This document shows, one piece after another, positions 7,104 to 14,903 of a stretch of DNA of 42,562 nt. The first letter of the stretch is position 1. Every line of letters begins with the position of its first letter. The notes beneath the pieces are model-generated. The model saw only the letters and a program-made list of their open reading frames with translations, did not search any database and was not told where the DNA came from. The translations under genes and the position numbers were made by a program. Origin of the DNA: JAMOBE01 sp039908285 (lineage in GTDB: Bacteria > Pseudomonadota > Alphaproteobacteria > Rhodospirillales > Rhodospirillaceae); the NCBI GenBank assembly GCA_039908285.1, contig JAMOBE010000026.1, positions 1 through 42,562 of the forward strand, read 5' to 3'.

Positions 7104-10100
7104 ATGGCCAACGGAACCACTTTGCGCTGGCTGCACCTCTCCGACCTGCACATGGGATGTCCCGGTAGGGATGTCTGGTGGCAGGTGCGCGACGAGTTCA
7201 GGCGCAGCATCTTCGGGCACGGGCACCTTCTTCCCATTGATATGATCCTGGTCACGGGGGATATCACATCGGAGGGTAAGCCCAAACAATTCGAACTCTT
7301 CGATCAATTCATTGGAGAACTTCTCGGCTGGTTGCGGGAGGCGGGACAGACGTCCGAGCCGCTTATCATTCCTGTCCCTGGCAACCATGATCTGGTGCGG
7401 CCGAAACGTAGCGATTTCAAATATGATGTCCTTGAGAAATTTTGGACAAACAAGGAACATGCTTCTCTTGTCGAGCTTAATAAGAAATTGTGGGAGAAAC
7501 GAAACGCTACGTTTTTTAATCCTCTATTCAAGAACTATATCGCGTGGTTTGATAGGACTATTGAGCCGTGTCTGAATAATTCCCTAGCCGTGACCCTTCA
7601 CCGCTCGCACTTCCCTGGTGATCTTTCCGTCCGCGTCGCCATTGCTGGGAAACCGGCGGTCACCGTGGTGGGGCTCAATTCCGCGTGGATCCAGTACACG
7701 GGAGATGATTTCGAGCGAAAGATCGAACTGTTCACCCAGCAACTTCACTGCGCGCTGGGGTGCGATAGCAAAACGTCTCCCCTGGACAAACTGAAGGACG
7801 GCAACAACCTTCTGCTTATGCACCATCCGTTGGAATGGCTGTCGCCGGCATCGCAAACGAGGTTTCTCACGGAGATCTATACACCAGATAAATTCCTGCT
7901 TTGCCTGCACGGACACATGCATGCCGTACAGTCGCGCGCTTATGCCACGTCCTGCGGAGAGATGCGCTACCACTTTCAGGCGCCATCGCTGTTCGGACTG
8001 GAGAACTACGGCGCCAGAAACGAGACCCGCGCCATGGGCTACGCCTGGGGCGAACTGGATAAGTCCGGCACGATTCGGGTTTGGCCCTTGCGTCGGGTTA
8101 CGCAAGGCGGGCGCCAAGTGTTCGACTGGGATAACGAGTTTCCGCGCGAACCGAGCGGATGTCGCATCCGTCCCCTCACCGCCCCACTTCCGGTGGCCAC
8201 CACCCCCACCATCGACCTCACTCCCTGGCTCACGGCGCTTCTGGACCGCACCAGTCACATCGGCATCGCCGGCATCGGCAGCGGGGTTGGGAAGACCAAG
8301 GACGCGTCGCGCTATCCCATCGAACAGCTCTACACGACGCTGCGCAGCCGGGGAGAGGTGGAGGGGCGCGGTGGGGGGAACGGGGTGGCGGACCTGCTGT
8401 CGAGACACCACCTGTTGCTGATCGAGGGGCAGCCGGGGGCGGGCAAGACCACGTTCCTGCGCCTAGTGGCGACCATGCTGGCGCGGGATATCGTCGGGCC
8501 GCCCTGCCCCGGTGGGGCTTCGTGGCGGGTCAGGTATCTCAACCTGGATGGTCGAGCCAGGCCCCGCGTGCCGCTGTTCCTGAAGCTGTCGGAACTGGCG
8601 CTGCTGCTGGCGGAGAATCACCTGGCACAAGGAGACGATCGTAATCGGCTGCTGGATCTTCTCGCCACCACGGCGGCGGCGGACAAGGACGAGGCCTGGC
8701 GGGCGCACTGGCGGGGGCTGCTGGAGCGGGGGGAGGCGATTCTCCTCCTGGACGGCCTGGACGAGGTGGCGGAGGACGCACTCAGGGAACGGGTGTTCGC
8801 CATCTTCCGTGACGCCTGCACGGGTTGGAAAAACTCACCCATCGTCGTCACCAGCCGCCCGTTCGGGGCCGAGGCGGTGCGCAAGATGGGCTTCCACCAC
8901 GCCGTGATCGAGCCCTTTGGCCGCGAAGAGATCACTAAGTTCATACAGCGCTGGGTGGCGGCGCTGCATAATCTCTCTATCAACACGCCCCAGACGGGCG
9001 AAGCGGCCGGCAAGAGCGAGCAGATCATCGCCACCATCCTGAGCCGCCCGGCGATCCTGCGTCTCGCGACCAACCCGGTGATGCTGACGTGTCTGTGCGT
9101 GGTGCACTGGAACGAGGGCGACCTGCCGGAGGGTCGGGCGCGTCTGTACCGGGCGGTGATCCGCTGGCTGATCGGGGCGCGAAGTAAACTGCGGATAGAC
9201 GAGCGCTTCACCGACCGCTTTGCCCTGGAGGCCTTTGCCGCGCTGGCCCTCGCCATGATGAGTGGGAACAAGGGCGGAAAGGTTGCCCTGATCGACCTGG
9301 AGACGGCGGCGGAGGCGGTCCGTCCGCTGGTCGAGCGCCATTTCCCTCAGGAGACTGCCTTGCCGAGGGCGCGGCAGTGGATTCGCTTCGAATGCCTGTA
9401 CAGCGGCATCATCGAGGAACGGTACGGGGGACGCATCGGCTATTGGCACCTGACGTTCCAGGAATACCTGGCGGCACAGGCGCTGGCCTGGCTCGGCGAT
9501 GGTGAGGAGGAAGGCAAGGACTGGTGGCCGGACGTCAGGGGGCGGCTCGACGACCTGCAATGGCGGGAGACGACCGAACTCCTCCCCGGCGCCCTGTTCG
9601 ACGAAGGCGGTGGGCGGCGGGTGGACACGCTGCTGGAGCGGGTGCTCGGTCTTCGCGGGAGTGCACCGACATTGGCCGATGAGGCTCGGGTGTTCGGCAT
9701 CCTGGGTCGGCTTCTGGAGACCATGTTCGCCTATGGCTACAAGCCGAAACCAGAGATAGAGGGGGCGCTATTGGACCTACAGGGCCGCATCCTGCCCATC
9801 TTCACGGTGGAGGGGGCGGCCAAGGTTCCGGCCGAGGTGCGGATCGCGGCGGCGGAGGCCCTGGGGCGGGGCGGCGATCCCCGGCTGAGCGGCGACACCT
9901 TCATCGAGGTGCCGGGGACGGGCGGGGTGAAGCTCAGCAAGTACCTGGTAACGGTGGAGGAGTTCCTGGGGTTCATCGTGGCCAGCGGCTACGACGAGCC
10001 AAGGTACTGGAGCGATGAGGGGTGGACGTTCCGGCAGAAACTGGAGTTGACGGAACCGAGGAGGTGGGACGAGCAGTCCCAGCACTCCAACCGGCCGGTC

Positions 10101-10532
10101 ACCGGCGTCTCGTGGTACGAGGCCGACGCCTATTGCCGCTGGCGTAGCGTCCACTCGGGCCGGACTATCCGCCTGCCGACGGGGAAGGAGTGGGTGGCGG
10201 CGGCCAGGCCGGACGGGCGGAAGTACCCGTGGGGGGCGGAGGAGCCCACGCCGGAGCTGGCCAACTACGGCGAAAATGTGGGGGCACCGACCCCGGTCGG
10301 GGTCTATCCGGCTGGCAACGGTCCCTCTGGTCACTGCGACCTTGCCGGCAACGTCTTGGAGTGGAGTGGTGACAGAGATGGTGATATGCACGCATTGAGG
10401 GGTGGGTCCTGGGTCAACTCGCCCGTTTACCTCCGGGCTGCCTTTCGCAACAGGCGCTATGCCATGAGCCGGCGCGGCGACGTCGGCTTTCGCGTCGCTG
10501 CCGCCCCCACCCCTCCCCCCGCAGGCGCATAG
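7104..10532 (+). CDS. metallophosphoesterase-NACHT NTPase-FGE/C-type-lectin fusion protein; possible DGR target
   Basis: 1142-aa multidomain protein. Residues 1-~340 are a calcineurin-like metallophosphoesterase: LSDLHMG (D14, H16), TGD (D53), PGNHD (92-96), MHHP (H240, H241) and GHMH (270-273). Residues ~430-800 are a NACHT-type STAND NTPase: Walker A GQPGAGKTT (442-450), Walker B LLLDGLDEV (547-555), sensor VVTSRP (581-586), and the helical segment with WHLTFQEYLAAQAL. Residues ~929-1142 are an FGE-sulfatase/C-type-lectin fold (GVSWYEADAYCRW, RLPTGKEWVAAAR, YPWG, CDLAGNVLEW, LRGGSW, VGFRVA). The FGE catalytic cysteines are absent, so this domain probably binds a ligand. Family knowledge places STAND NTPases in sensing and immunity; the N-terminal enzyme would be the effector and the C-terminus the sensor (inference). 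DNA in the phosphoesterase part is AT-richer than the rest. The gene is monocistronic, flanked by palindromic elements. Confidence 0.85.
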   Translation: MANGTTLRWLHLSDLHMGCPGRDVWWQVRDEFRRSIFGHGHLLPIDMILVTGDITSEGKPKQFELFDQFIGELLGWLREAGQTSEPLIIPVPGNHDLVRPKRSDFKYDVLEKFWTNKEHASLVELNKKLWEKRNATFFNPLFKNYIAWFDRTIEPCLNNSLAVTLHRSHFPGDLSVRVAIAGKPAVTVVGLNSAWIQYTGDDFERKIELFTQQLHCALGCDSKTSPLDKLKDGNNLLLMHHPLEWLSPASQTRFLTEIYTPDKFLLCLHGHMHAVQSRAYATSCGEMRYHFQAPSLFGLENYGARNETRAMGYAWGELDKSGTIRVWPLRRVTQGGRQVFDWDNEFPREPSGCRIRPLTAPLPVATTPTIDLTPWLTALLDRTSHIGIAGIGSGVGKTKDASRYPIEQLYTTLRSRGEVEGRGGGNGVADLLSRHHLLLIEGQPGAGKTTFLRLVATMLARDIVGPPCPGGASWRVRYLNLDGRARPRVPLFLKLSELALLLAENHLAQGDDRNRLLDLLATTAAADKDEAWRAHWRGLLERGEAILLLDGLDEVAEDALRERVFAIFRDACTGWKNSPIVVTSRPFGAEAVRKMGFHHAVIEPFGREEITKFIQRWVAALHNLSINTPQTGEAAGKSEQIIATILSRPAILRLATNPVMLTCLCVVHWNEGDLPEGRARLYRAVIRWLIGARSKLRIDERFTDRFALEAFAALALAMMSGNKGGKVALIDLETAAEAVRPLVERHFPQETALPRARQWIRFECLYSGIIEERYGGRIGYWHLTFQEYLAAQALAWLGDGEEEGKDWWPDVRGRLDDLQWRETTELLPGALFDEGGGRRVDTLLERVLGLRGSAPTLADEARVFGILGRLLETMFAYGYKPKPEIEGALLDLQGRILPIFTVEGAAKVPAEVRIAAAEALGRGGDPRLSGDTFIEVPGTGGVKLSKYLVTVEEFLGFIVASGYDEPRYWSDEGWTFRQKLELTEPRRWDEQSQHSNRPVTGVSWYEADAYCRWRSVHSGRTIRLPTGKEWVAAARPDGRKYPWGAEEPTPELANYGENVGAPTPVGVYPAGNGPSGHCDLAGNVLEWSGDRDGDMHALRGGSWVNSPVYLRAAFRNRRYAMSRRGDVGFRVAAAPTPPPAGA
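10395..10510 (+). other. candidate DGR variable region (3' end of the FGE domain)
   Basis: The last ~38 codons encode the LRGGSW ... RAAFRNR ... GDVGFRVA block that in DGR target proteins is the variable repeat. Many of the positions usually templated by AAC/AAT end here in C or T (GTC, GTT, TAC, TTT, TAT, GCC, AGC, GTC), as expected after adenine mutagenesis of such codons. Neither a template repeat nor a reverse transcriptase is in this window, so the assignment rests on resemblance only; ordinary FGE-fold proteins share part of this motif. Confidence 0.4.
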
Positions 10533-10533
10533 C

Positions 10534-10556
10534 GCCCCCGTGGTCGCGGCGGGGGC
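10534..10556. other. hairpin directly after the NACHT-FGE stop codon
   Basis: GCCCCCG-tggtcgcgg-CGGGGGC, a perfect 7-bp stem beginning two bases after the stop. It lies where DGR variable regions commonly carry a downstream hairpin/cruciform needed for retrohoming; it could instead be a terminator, though no T-tract follows. Confidence 0.5.
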
Positions 10557-10764
10557 AAACTTAAGCCCTCCCCCTCGATGGGGGAGGGTTTGGGTGGGGG
10601 TGGCCGTGAAGCGCGCACAGACAGAAGTATGTTCGCTCAAACGCTGAATTCTTTGGCTCTTCCCATTGCACCTACGTGCGGCACCGCCACCCCCGCCCAA
10701 CCCTCCCCCATCGAGGGGGAGGGCTTAAGTTTGCTGGAAACCCCATCGAGGGGGAGGGCTTGAA
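10556..10764. repeat. palindromic MITE-like element, copy 2
   Basis: Same arms and core as the copies at 6712 and 36875 (CAAACTTAAGCCC start; GTGAAGCGCGCACAGACAG; CTGAATTCTTTGGCT). At its right end it carries the reverse complement of its own left end (GGGCTTAAGTTTGCTGG), so this copy is almost fully symmetrical, followed by one more GAGGGGGAGGG block. It fills the gap between two convergent genes and ends right at the stop codon of the IalB-family gene (10765). Confidence 0.78.
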
Positions 10765-11280
10765 TTACCTGGTGCCGCAGGCCTTGTCGATGGTGTCCAG
10801 GGCGGCGGAAAAGCCCTTCAGCGAGAACATGTCGGTCGTTTCGGTGTTGCGGGCCGACTTGCCCCGGACCTGCATGCTGTTGCCGTTCTTCATCGCCGCC
10901 ACGATGGCCTTGTCGTCGCTGCCCGATGCCCAGGCGGTTTCCCCGTGGGAAATCAGCTTGAACATCTTGTCGCCGATGGCCATTTCGACCGGGCTGTCGG
11001 GTTTGTAGGAATAGCCGGCGACGATGCTGACCACGCCAAAGCTCTTCTCCGCCGGGCGGTGGGTGACCAGGGCGAAGACATCGCCCCGCTTGGCGTAGTT
11101 GCCCTCCGAGCGCGCCGGCAGGGAGGCCGCGTAGCAGACCTTGCCCTTGCCCTCCTTGAACGAATACGCTGTCCAGTCGCCGCGGGTGCCGATGGTCGTC
11201 ACGTCCTGAGCCACGGCGGGCAGTGCCATCATCGCCATCATCAAAGCGGAAAGAGCAAGTCGTTTCGTCCACATCATCAT
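10765..11280 (-). CDS. invasion-associated locus B (IalB) family exported protein
   Basis: 171-aa protein with a signal peptide (about residues 1-25; hydrophobic LALSALMMAMMALPAVA, then QDV). The mature part matches the alphaproteobacterial IalB family: a DWTAYSF...KVCYAAS start, a central VSIVAGYSYK and MFKLISHGETAWA stretch, and a FSLKGFSAALDTIDKAC end with paired cysteines. These periplasmic proteins are widespread outside pathogens and their biochemical role is not settled; the Bartonella name derives from erythrocyte invasion and should not be taken as virulence here. Three consecutive ATGs (11280, 11277, 11274) are possible starts; GAGG lies eight bases before the first. Divergent from the asparaginase gene. 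Confidence 0.85.
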   Translation of the reverse strand: MMMWTKRLALSALMMAMMALPAVAQDVTTIGTRGDWTAYSFKEGKGKVCYAASLPARSEGNYAKRGDVFALVTHRPAEKSFGVVSIVAGYSYKPDSPVEMAIGDKMFKLISHGETAWASGSDDKAIVAAMKNGNSMQVRGKSARNTETTDMFSLKGFSAALDTIDKACGTR

Positions 11281-11299
11281 CGGTGATCCTCGGTCGGTC

Positions 11300-11317
11300 G
11301 GAGTCTTCTCAGACTCC
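11300..11317. promoter_or_regulatory. inverted repeat in a divergent promoter region
   Basis: GGAGTCT-tctc-AGACTCC is a perfect 7-bp dyad between the starts of the IalB-family gene and the asparaginase gene. Its position between divergent starts suggests an operator or leader hairpin; no regulator gene is adjacent. Confidence 0.4.
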
Positions 11318-11355
11318 CAGCAAATTCTAAAGATTTGGTTTATCTGGACACGCCC

Positions 11356-12354
11356 ATGCGCAGCACATCATCCCCGGTCGGTGCCGTCAATCCCGTTCTT
11401 GTCGAGGTGCTGCGCGGCGGTACCTTGGAAAGCCGCCATCGCGGTGCCGCGGTGGTGGTGAATGCCGCCGGGGCCGTGATCGCCGCGTGGGGCGATGTGG
11501 AGCGGCCGGTTTTTCCCCGGTCCGCCGCCAAGCCCCTCCAGGCCCTGGCCCTGGTGGAGAGCGGGGCCGCCGACCACTTCGCCCTTGGCGTCGACGAGAT
11601 CGCCCTGGCCTGCGCCTCCCACTCCGGCACGCCCCGGCACACCATCGCCGTCGACTCCTGGCTGCGGCGGATCGGCCTTGGCCCGGAGGACCTGGAGTGC
11701 GGCGCCCACGAGCCCTCCGACCCGGTCTCCGCCCACGCCCTGACCCGAGCCGGCCAGGCGGCGGTGGCGGTGCACAACAACTGCTCGGGCAAGCATGCGG
11801 GGTTTTTGACCCTGGCCCGGCACCTGGCGGTCCCGACGGCCGGCTACATCCAGCCCGATCATCCGGTGCAGGTGCGGGTCGCCGCCACCATCGGCGACCT
11901 GATCGGCTGTGACATGACGACCCTGCCCTGCGGAGTCGACGGCTGCGGCATTCCCGCCTTCGCCTGGCCGCTGCGGGCCTTGGCCCATGGTCTGGCCCGG
12001 CTGGCGGCGCCCGGGACGGGAGTGCGGGGAGAGGCCGCCCGCCGCCTCGTCCAGGCCATGGCCGCGCACCCCTTCCTGGTGGGTGGTCCTGGTCGTTTCG
12101 ATACCGAAGTGATGACGGCCATCCCGGGACTCGTGGTCAAGGGCGGCGCCGAGGGCGTGGAGACCGCCCTCCTGCCGGACCGGGGATTGGGGATCGCGGT
12201 GAAGATCGACGACGGCGCGTCGCGGGCGGCCGAGGTGGCCCTGGCGGCGGTCCTTCACGGGCTGGGGGTGACCGGCATCGCCCCCTGGCTCGACCGCCCG
12301 CTCCTCAACGTGGCGGGCCGGGAGGTGGGGCGCATCCGTTCGGCCGAGGCCTGA
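11356..12354 (+). CDS. L-asparaginase II (Rhizobium etli ReAV type)
   Basis: Hydrolyses L-asparagine to aspartate and ammonia; 332 aa, belonging to the zinc-containing asparaginase II family with a serine-beta-lactamase-like fold, unrelated to E. coli AnsA/AnsB. The catalytic SxxK is S56-A-A-K59. C143 and K146 (NNCSGKHAG) and D195/C197 (PCGVDGCG) fall at the same mutual spacings as the known active-site and zinc residues of R. etli ReAV (S48, C135, K138, D187, C189). The ATG at 11356 starts at the family N-terminus; a TTG at 11335 is an alternative and no strong ribosome binding site marks either. The last 50 bases overlap the convergent methyltransferase gene. Confidence 0.9.
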   Translation: MRSTSSPVGAVNPVLVEVLRGGTLESRHRGAAVVVNAAGAVIAAWGDVERPVFPRSAAKPLQALALVESGAADHFALGVDEIALACASHSGTPRHTIAVDSWLRRIGLGPEDLECGAHEPSDPVSAHALTRAGQAAVAVHNNCSGKHAGFLTLARHLAVPTAGYIQPDHPVQVRVAATIGDLIGCDMTTLPCGVDGCGIPAFAWPLRALAHGLARLAAPGTGVRGEAARRLVQAMAAHPFLVGGPGRFDTEVMTAIPGLVVKGGAEGVETALLPDRGLGIAVKIDDGASRAAEVALAAVLHGLGVTGIAPWLDRPLLNVAGREVGRIRSAEA

Positions 12355-12940
12355 CTCCACCGGCCTGCTCGGCCAGGGCGACCTCGGCCAGGGGAGGGGC
12401 CTCGCGGAAAGGGGCCATGCGCCGCAGGACCGGCCCGCCGGCCCGATGCGGCGGCAGGCCCTCGGTGGGACCGCCCTCCCCCACCGGCCGTGGCGCGAAC
12501 CGTCCCCGGCACAGCAGGCGGTCGTACATCACCAGCACCCCGGCGATGCCGACGTTGAGGCTGAACCGCGTCGGCACCTTTATTACGAAGTCGCAACGGG
12601 CCACCATGGCCGGGCTCAGGGAGCCTCGTTCCGGCCCCAGAATATAGGCGGCCTGGAGGGGATGGCGGAAACTGGGCAGGTCGATGGCCTCGTCCATCAG
12701 CTCGATGCCGACCAGCCGGCACCCCTCGGGCAGCAGCAGCGACCCGGCATCGGGAAAGGCGTAGAACGGCACCTGTCCCAGGCTGTCGGACGTGTCGGTG
12801 CGATGGCCGCGCTCCCGCTCATAGGTGGCGGCGACGGTGAACACGAAGCCGGCGCCGAAGGCATGGGCCGAGCGGAACAGGTTGCCGACGTTGTAGGGCT
12901 TGTTGACGCCCTCGACACCGATGCCGAAATAGCCGCGCAC
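12305..12940 (-). CDS. SpoU/TrmH-family RNA 2'-O-methyltransferase
   Basis: SPOUT-class methyltransferase of 211 aa. The three family motifs are present: motif 1 NVGNLFRSAHAFGA near the N-terminus, motif 2 ILGPERGSLS, and motif 3 SLNVGIAGVLVMYDRLL, which together make the knotted SAM-binding site. Which rRNA or tRNA nucleotide is methylated cannot be read from the sequence. The conserved domain ends near residue 145; the following ~65 residues are Pro/Arg/Gly-rich, look disordered and partly overlap (50 bp) the oppositely oriented asparaginase gene, so the tail may be a lineage-specific extension. It starts 11 bases after the lptG stop and is likely in one operon with it. Confidence 0.85.
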   Translation of the reverse strand: MRGYFGIGVEGVNKPYNVGNLFRSAHAFGAGFVFTVAATYERERGHRTDTSDSLGQVPFYAFPDAGSLLLPEGCRLVGIELMDEAIDLPSFRHPLQAAYILGPERGSLSPAMVARCDFVIKVPTRFSLNVGIAGVLVMYDRLLCRGRFAPRPVGEGGPTEGLPPHRAGGPVLRRMAPFREAPPLAEVALAEQAGGVRPRPNGCAPPPGPPR

Positions 12941-12951
12941 GAGCGATCCCT

Positions 12952-14055
12952 CTACCCGTCTTCATAGTGAAACAGCGACGCCAGCCCCAGGAGGGAGGTG
13001 ACGATGGCCGGACTCCACGCCGCCAGCCACAGCGGCAGGGTGGTGCCAAGGCCCAGGGCATAGGTGACCTTGGAGAAGAAGTACAGGACAAACCCGGCGA
13101 CGATGCCCCCCACCGCCCGGCGCAGGATGCCGCCGGAGCGCTGGTTCGGGCGCATGGAGAACGCCGCCGCCACCAGCACCATGGCGCACAGCAGGAATGG
13201 CGAGGCGAACAGGGACTGGAAGTACAGGCGGTGCTTGTGGGCCGAGAACCCGGCCGACTCGAAGAACCGGATGAAGTCGGGAAGCTGCCAGAAGGACAGG
13301 GTCTCGGGTGCCGCGAAGTTCTCCTGGACCTTGGCCAGGCTGAGCTGGGTCGGCAGGCTCAGGGTGTCGTGGGGAACCGACGCCGCCCCGGGCTGCATCA
13401 CCCACACCGAGGCCAGGTCATAGCGGCCATCGGCCAGCACGGCGGTGCGGGCCTCGATTCGCTTCACGAACCGGTCCTGCTCCTCGAACACGAAGATACT
13501 GACGTCGCGCATCAGAAGCTGATAGCCGTCCTGGCGCACGTTGCCGGCATGCACCACCATCTGGCTGTCGGCCCGCCCCTCGCGCAGCCACATGCCGCTC
13601 TGCGACAGGGTGAAGGGGTTGGTGCGGCGCAGGAGAAGCGAATCCTCCATGCGCTCATAGCGGGAATACAGCGCCGCCGCCAGCGGATTGATCGCCATGA
13701 CGTTGAACACGCCGATGGCGAACACCAGCAGGATGATGGGAGCCAGGAACTGCCAGGCCGACACCCCGGCGGAGCGGAGGACCACCAGCTCGTGGCTGCG
13801 CGACAGCCGCCAGAACACCACCATGCCCCCCAGCATGATGCCGAAGGGCAGGACGGTGTTGAGCATCTCCGGCTGCTTCAGCAGGGCCATGACCAGCAGG
13901 CTGGCGAAGGTGATGTCCGCCTGGGCCGAGGCGCGCCGCGTCAGCTCGATGAGGTCGAACACCAGGACCAGGCCCATGATGGCCAGGATCACCGCCACCA
14001 GAGAGACGAGAAAATGGCGGCCGATGTAGCCTTCCAGGATAAACGCCAGCCTCAT
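12952..14055 (-). CDS. lptG: LPS export ABC transporter permease LptG
   Basis: Inner-membrane YjgP/YjgQ-family permease (367 aa) that, with LptF and the ATPase LptB, extracts lipopolysaccharide and feeds the LptC-A-D bridge. It shows three N-terminal membrane segments (about 10-35, 50-75, 95-125), a periplasmic jellyroll region (~130-260) and three C-terminal segments (~265-365). LPFGIMLGGMVVFWRLSRSHELVVLRSAG is the LptG-like cytoplasmic coupling region, shown here in two parts: LPFGIMLGGM and SRSHELVVLRSAG. The start chosen is ATG 14055 (MRLAFILEGYIGRHF), matching the family; an in-frame ATG at 14094 would add 13 residues. lptF, often next door in alphaproteobacteria, is not here. Followed by the SpoU methyltransferase gene. 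Confidence 0.9.
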   Translation of the reverse strand: MRLAFILEGYIGRHFLVSLVAVILAIMGLVLVFDLIELTRRASAQADITFASLLVMALLKQPEMLNTVLPFGIMLGGMVVFWRLSRSHELVVLRSAGVSAWQFLAPIILLVFAIGVFNVMAINPLAAALYSRYERMEDSLLLRRTNPFTLSQSGMWLREGRADSQMVVHAGNVRQDGYQLLMRDVSIFVFEEQDRFVKRIEARTAVLADGRYDLASVWVMQPGAASVPHDTLSLPTQLSLAKVQENFAAPETLSFWQLPDFIRFFESAGFSAHKHRLYFQSLFASPFLLCAMVLVAAAFSMRPNQRSGGILRRAVGGIVAGFVLYFFSKVTYALGLGTTLPLWLAAWSPAIVTSLLGLASLFHYEDG

Positions 14056-14217
14056 TGTATCATTGGTCCGTGTGGATGACGTCGCTCCAGCCACGGCGAC
14101 CGGCCCGCGTGCGCGCGATCGCCCTATCGTGTCCAGGCGTTCTTTCGTATAAGGCTATCGCATCGGGGTCTCAATCGGGAAATGGTGATTTCCGGCAGGA
14201 GCGAGAGGAGCGACAGG

Positions 14218-14796
14218 ATGGTTCAACTGACCCGCATCTACACGCGCGGCGGCGACAAGGGCAGCACCTCGCTTGGCGACGGCAGCCGGGTGGTCAAGCA
14301 TGACCTCCGCGTCTCGGCCTATGGCACCGTGGACGAGACCAACGCGGTGGTGGGCCTGGCCCGGGTGCATACCCGCGGCCCCGACATGGCCGAGGCCGAC
14401 GCCATGCTGGCGCGGGTGCAGAACGACCTGTTCGACCTCGGGGCCGACCTCTGCACGCCGCCGAAGCCGGACGAGGCCGACCCGGAGTGGGCCCTGCGCG
14501 TCGTCCAATCGCAGGTGGACCGGCTGGAGCGGGAGATCGACGCCATGAACGAGCGCCTGGCGCCGCTCAAGTCCTTCATCCTGCCGGCCGGGACTGCGGC
14601 GGCGGCCCACCTGCACCACGCCCGCACCGTCGCCCGCCGCGCCGAGCGCCTGATGACCGAACTGGCCGAGACCGTCCCCGACGCGGTGAATCCCCTCGCC
14701 ATCAAGTATATCAACCGCCTGTCGGACCACCTGTTCGTCCTGGCCCGCCATGTCAACGATCAGGACGTGCTGTGGGTCCCCGGCGGACAGAGATGA
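14218..14796 (+). CDS. ATP:cob(I)alamin adenosyltransferase, PduO type
   Basis: Transfers the adenosyl group of ATP to cob(I)alamin to make coenzyme B12; 192 aa, the normal length of PduO/MMAB-type enzymes. Motifs: TRGGDKGSTSLGDGSRV at the N-terminus (ATP-binding), KHDLRVSAYGTVDETNA, HHARTVARRAER in the trimer-interface helix, and NRLSDHLFVLARHVN near the C-terminus. The ATG at 14218 is preceded by GAGAGGAG at good spacing; an in-frame ATG at 14182 lacks one. It is transcribed away from lptG. No cobalamin riboswitch was recognised in the 160 bp upstream. It may serve B12-dependent enzymes elsewhere; the radical SAM protein at 2253 would need cobalamin but not the adenosyl form. Confidence 0.93.
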   Translation: MVQLTRIYTRGGDKGSTSLGDGSRVVKHDLRVSAYGTVDETNAVVGLARVHTRGPDMAEADAMLARVQNDLFDLGADLCTPPKPDEADPEWALRVVQSQVDRLEREIDAMNERLAPLKSFILPAGTAAAAHLHHARTVARRAERLMTELAETVPDAVNPLAIKYINRLSDHLFVLARHVNDQDVLWVPGGQR

Positions 14797-14903
14797 TACC
14801 GGCGAGCGATGTGAGGCGGGATGACCGTTCGCAATTGTGTGCTGATGAGTAACTGACAAGCTACCCCTGTGTGTAGAAAAATTAGTGAAACAGTAATCAG
14901 CAA

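Noticed and set aside
10395..10510. DGR template repeat or reverse transcriptase within the window
   Set aside because: I looked for a second copy of the variable-like segment and for RT motifs among all frames and found neither; a DGR, if real, must be encoded elsewhere.
9888..10532. Active formylglycine-generating enzyme
   Set aside because: The domain has the FGE fold signature, but the C-terminal catalytic cysteines are missing and no sulfatase gene is nearby.
14095..14217. Cobalamin riboswitch ahead of the adenosyltransferase
   Set aside because: The leader is too short and no B12-box-like sequence is visible.
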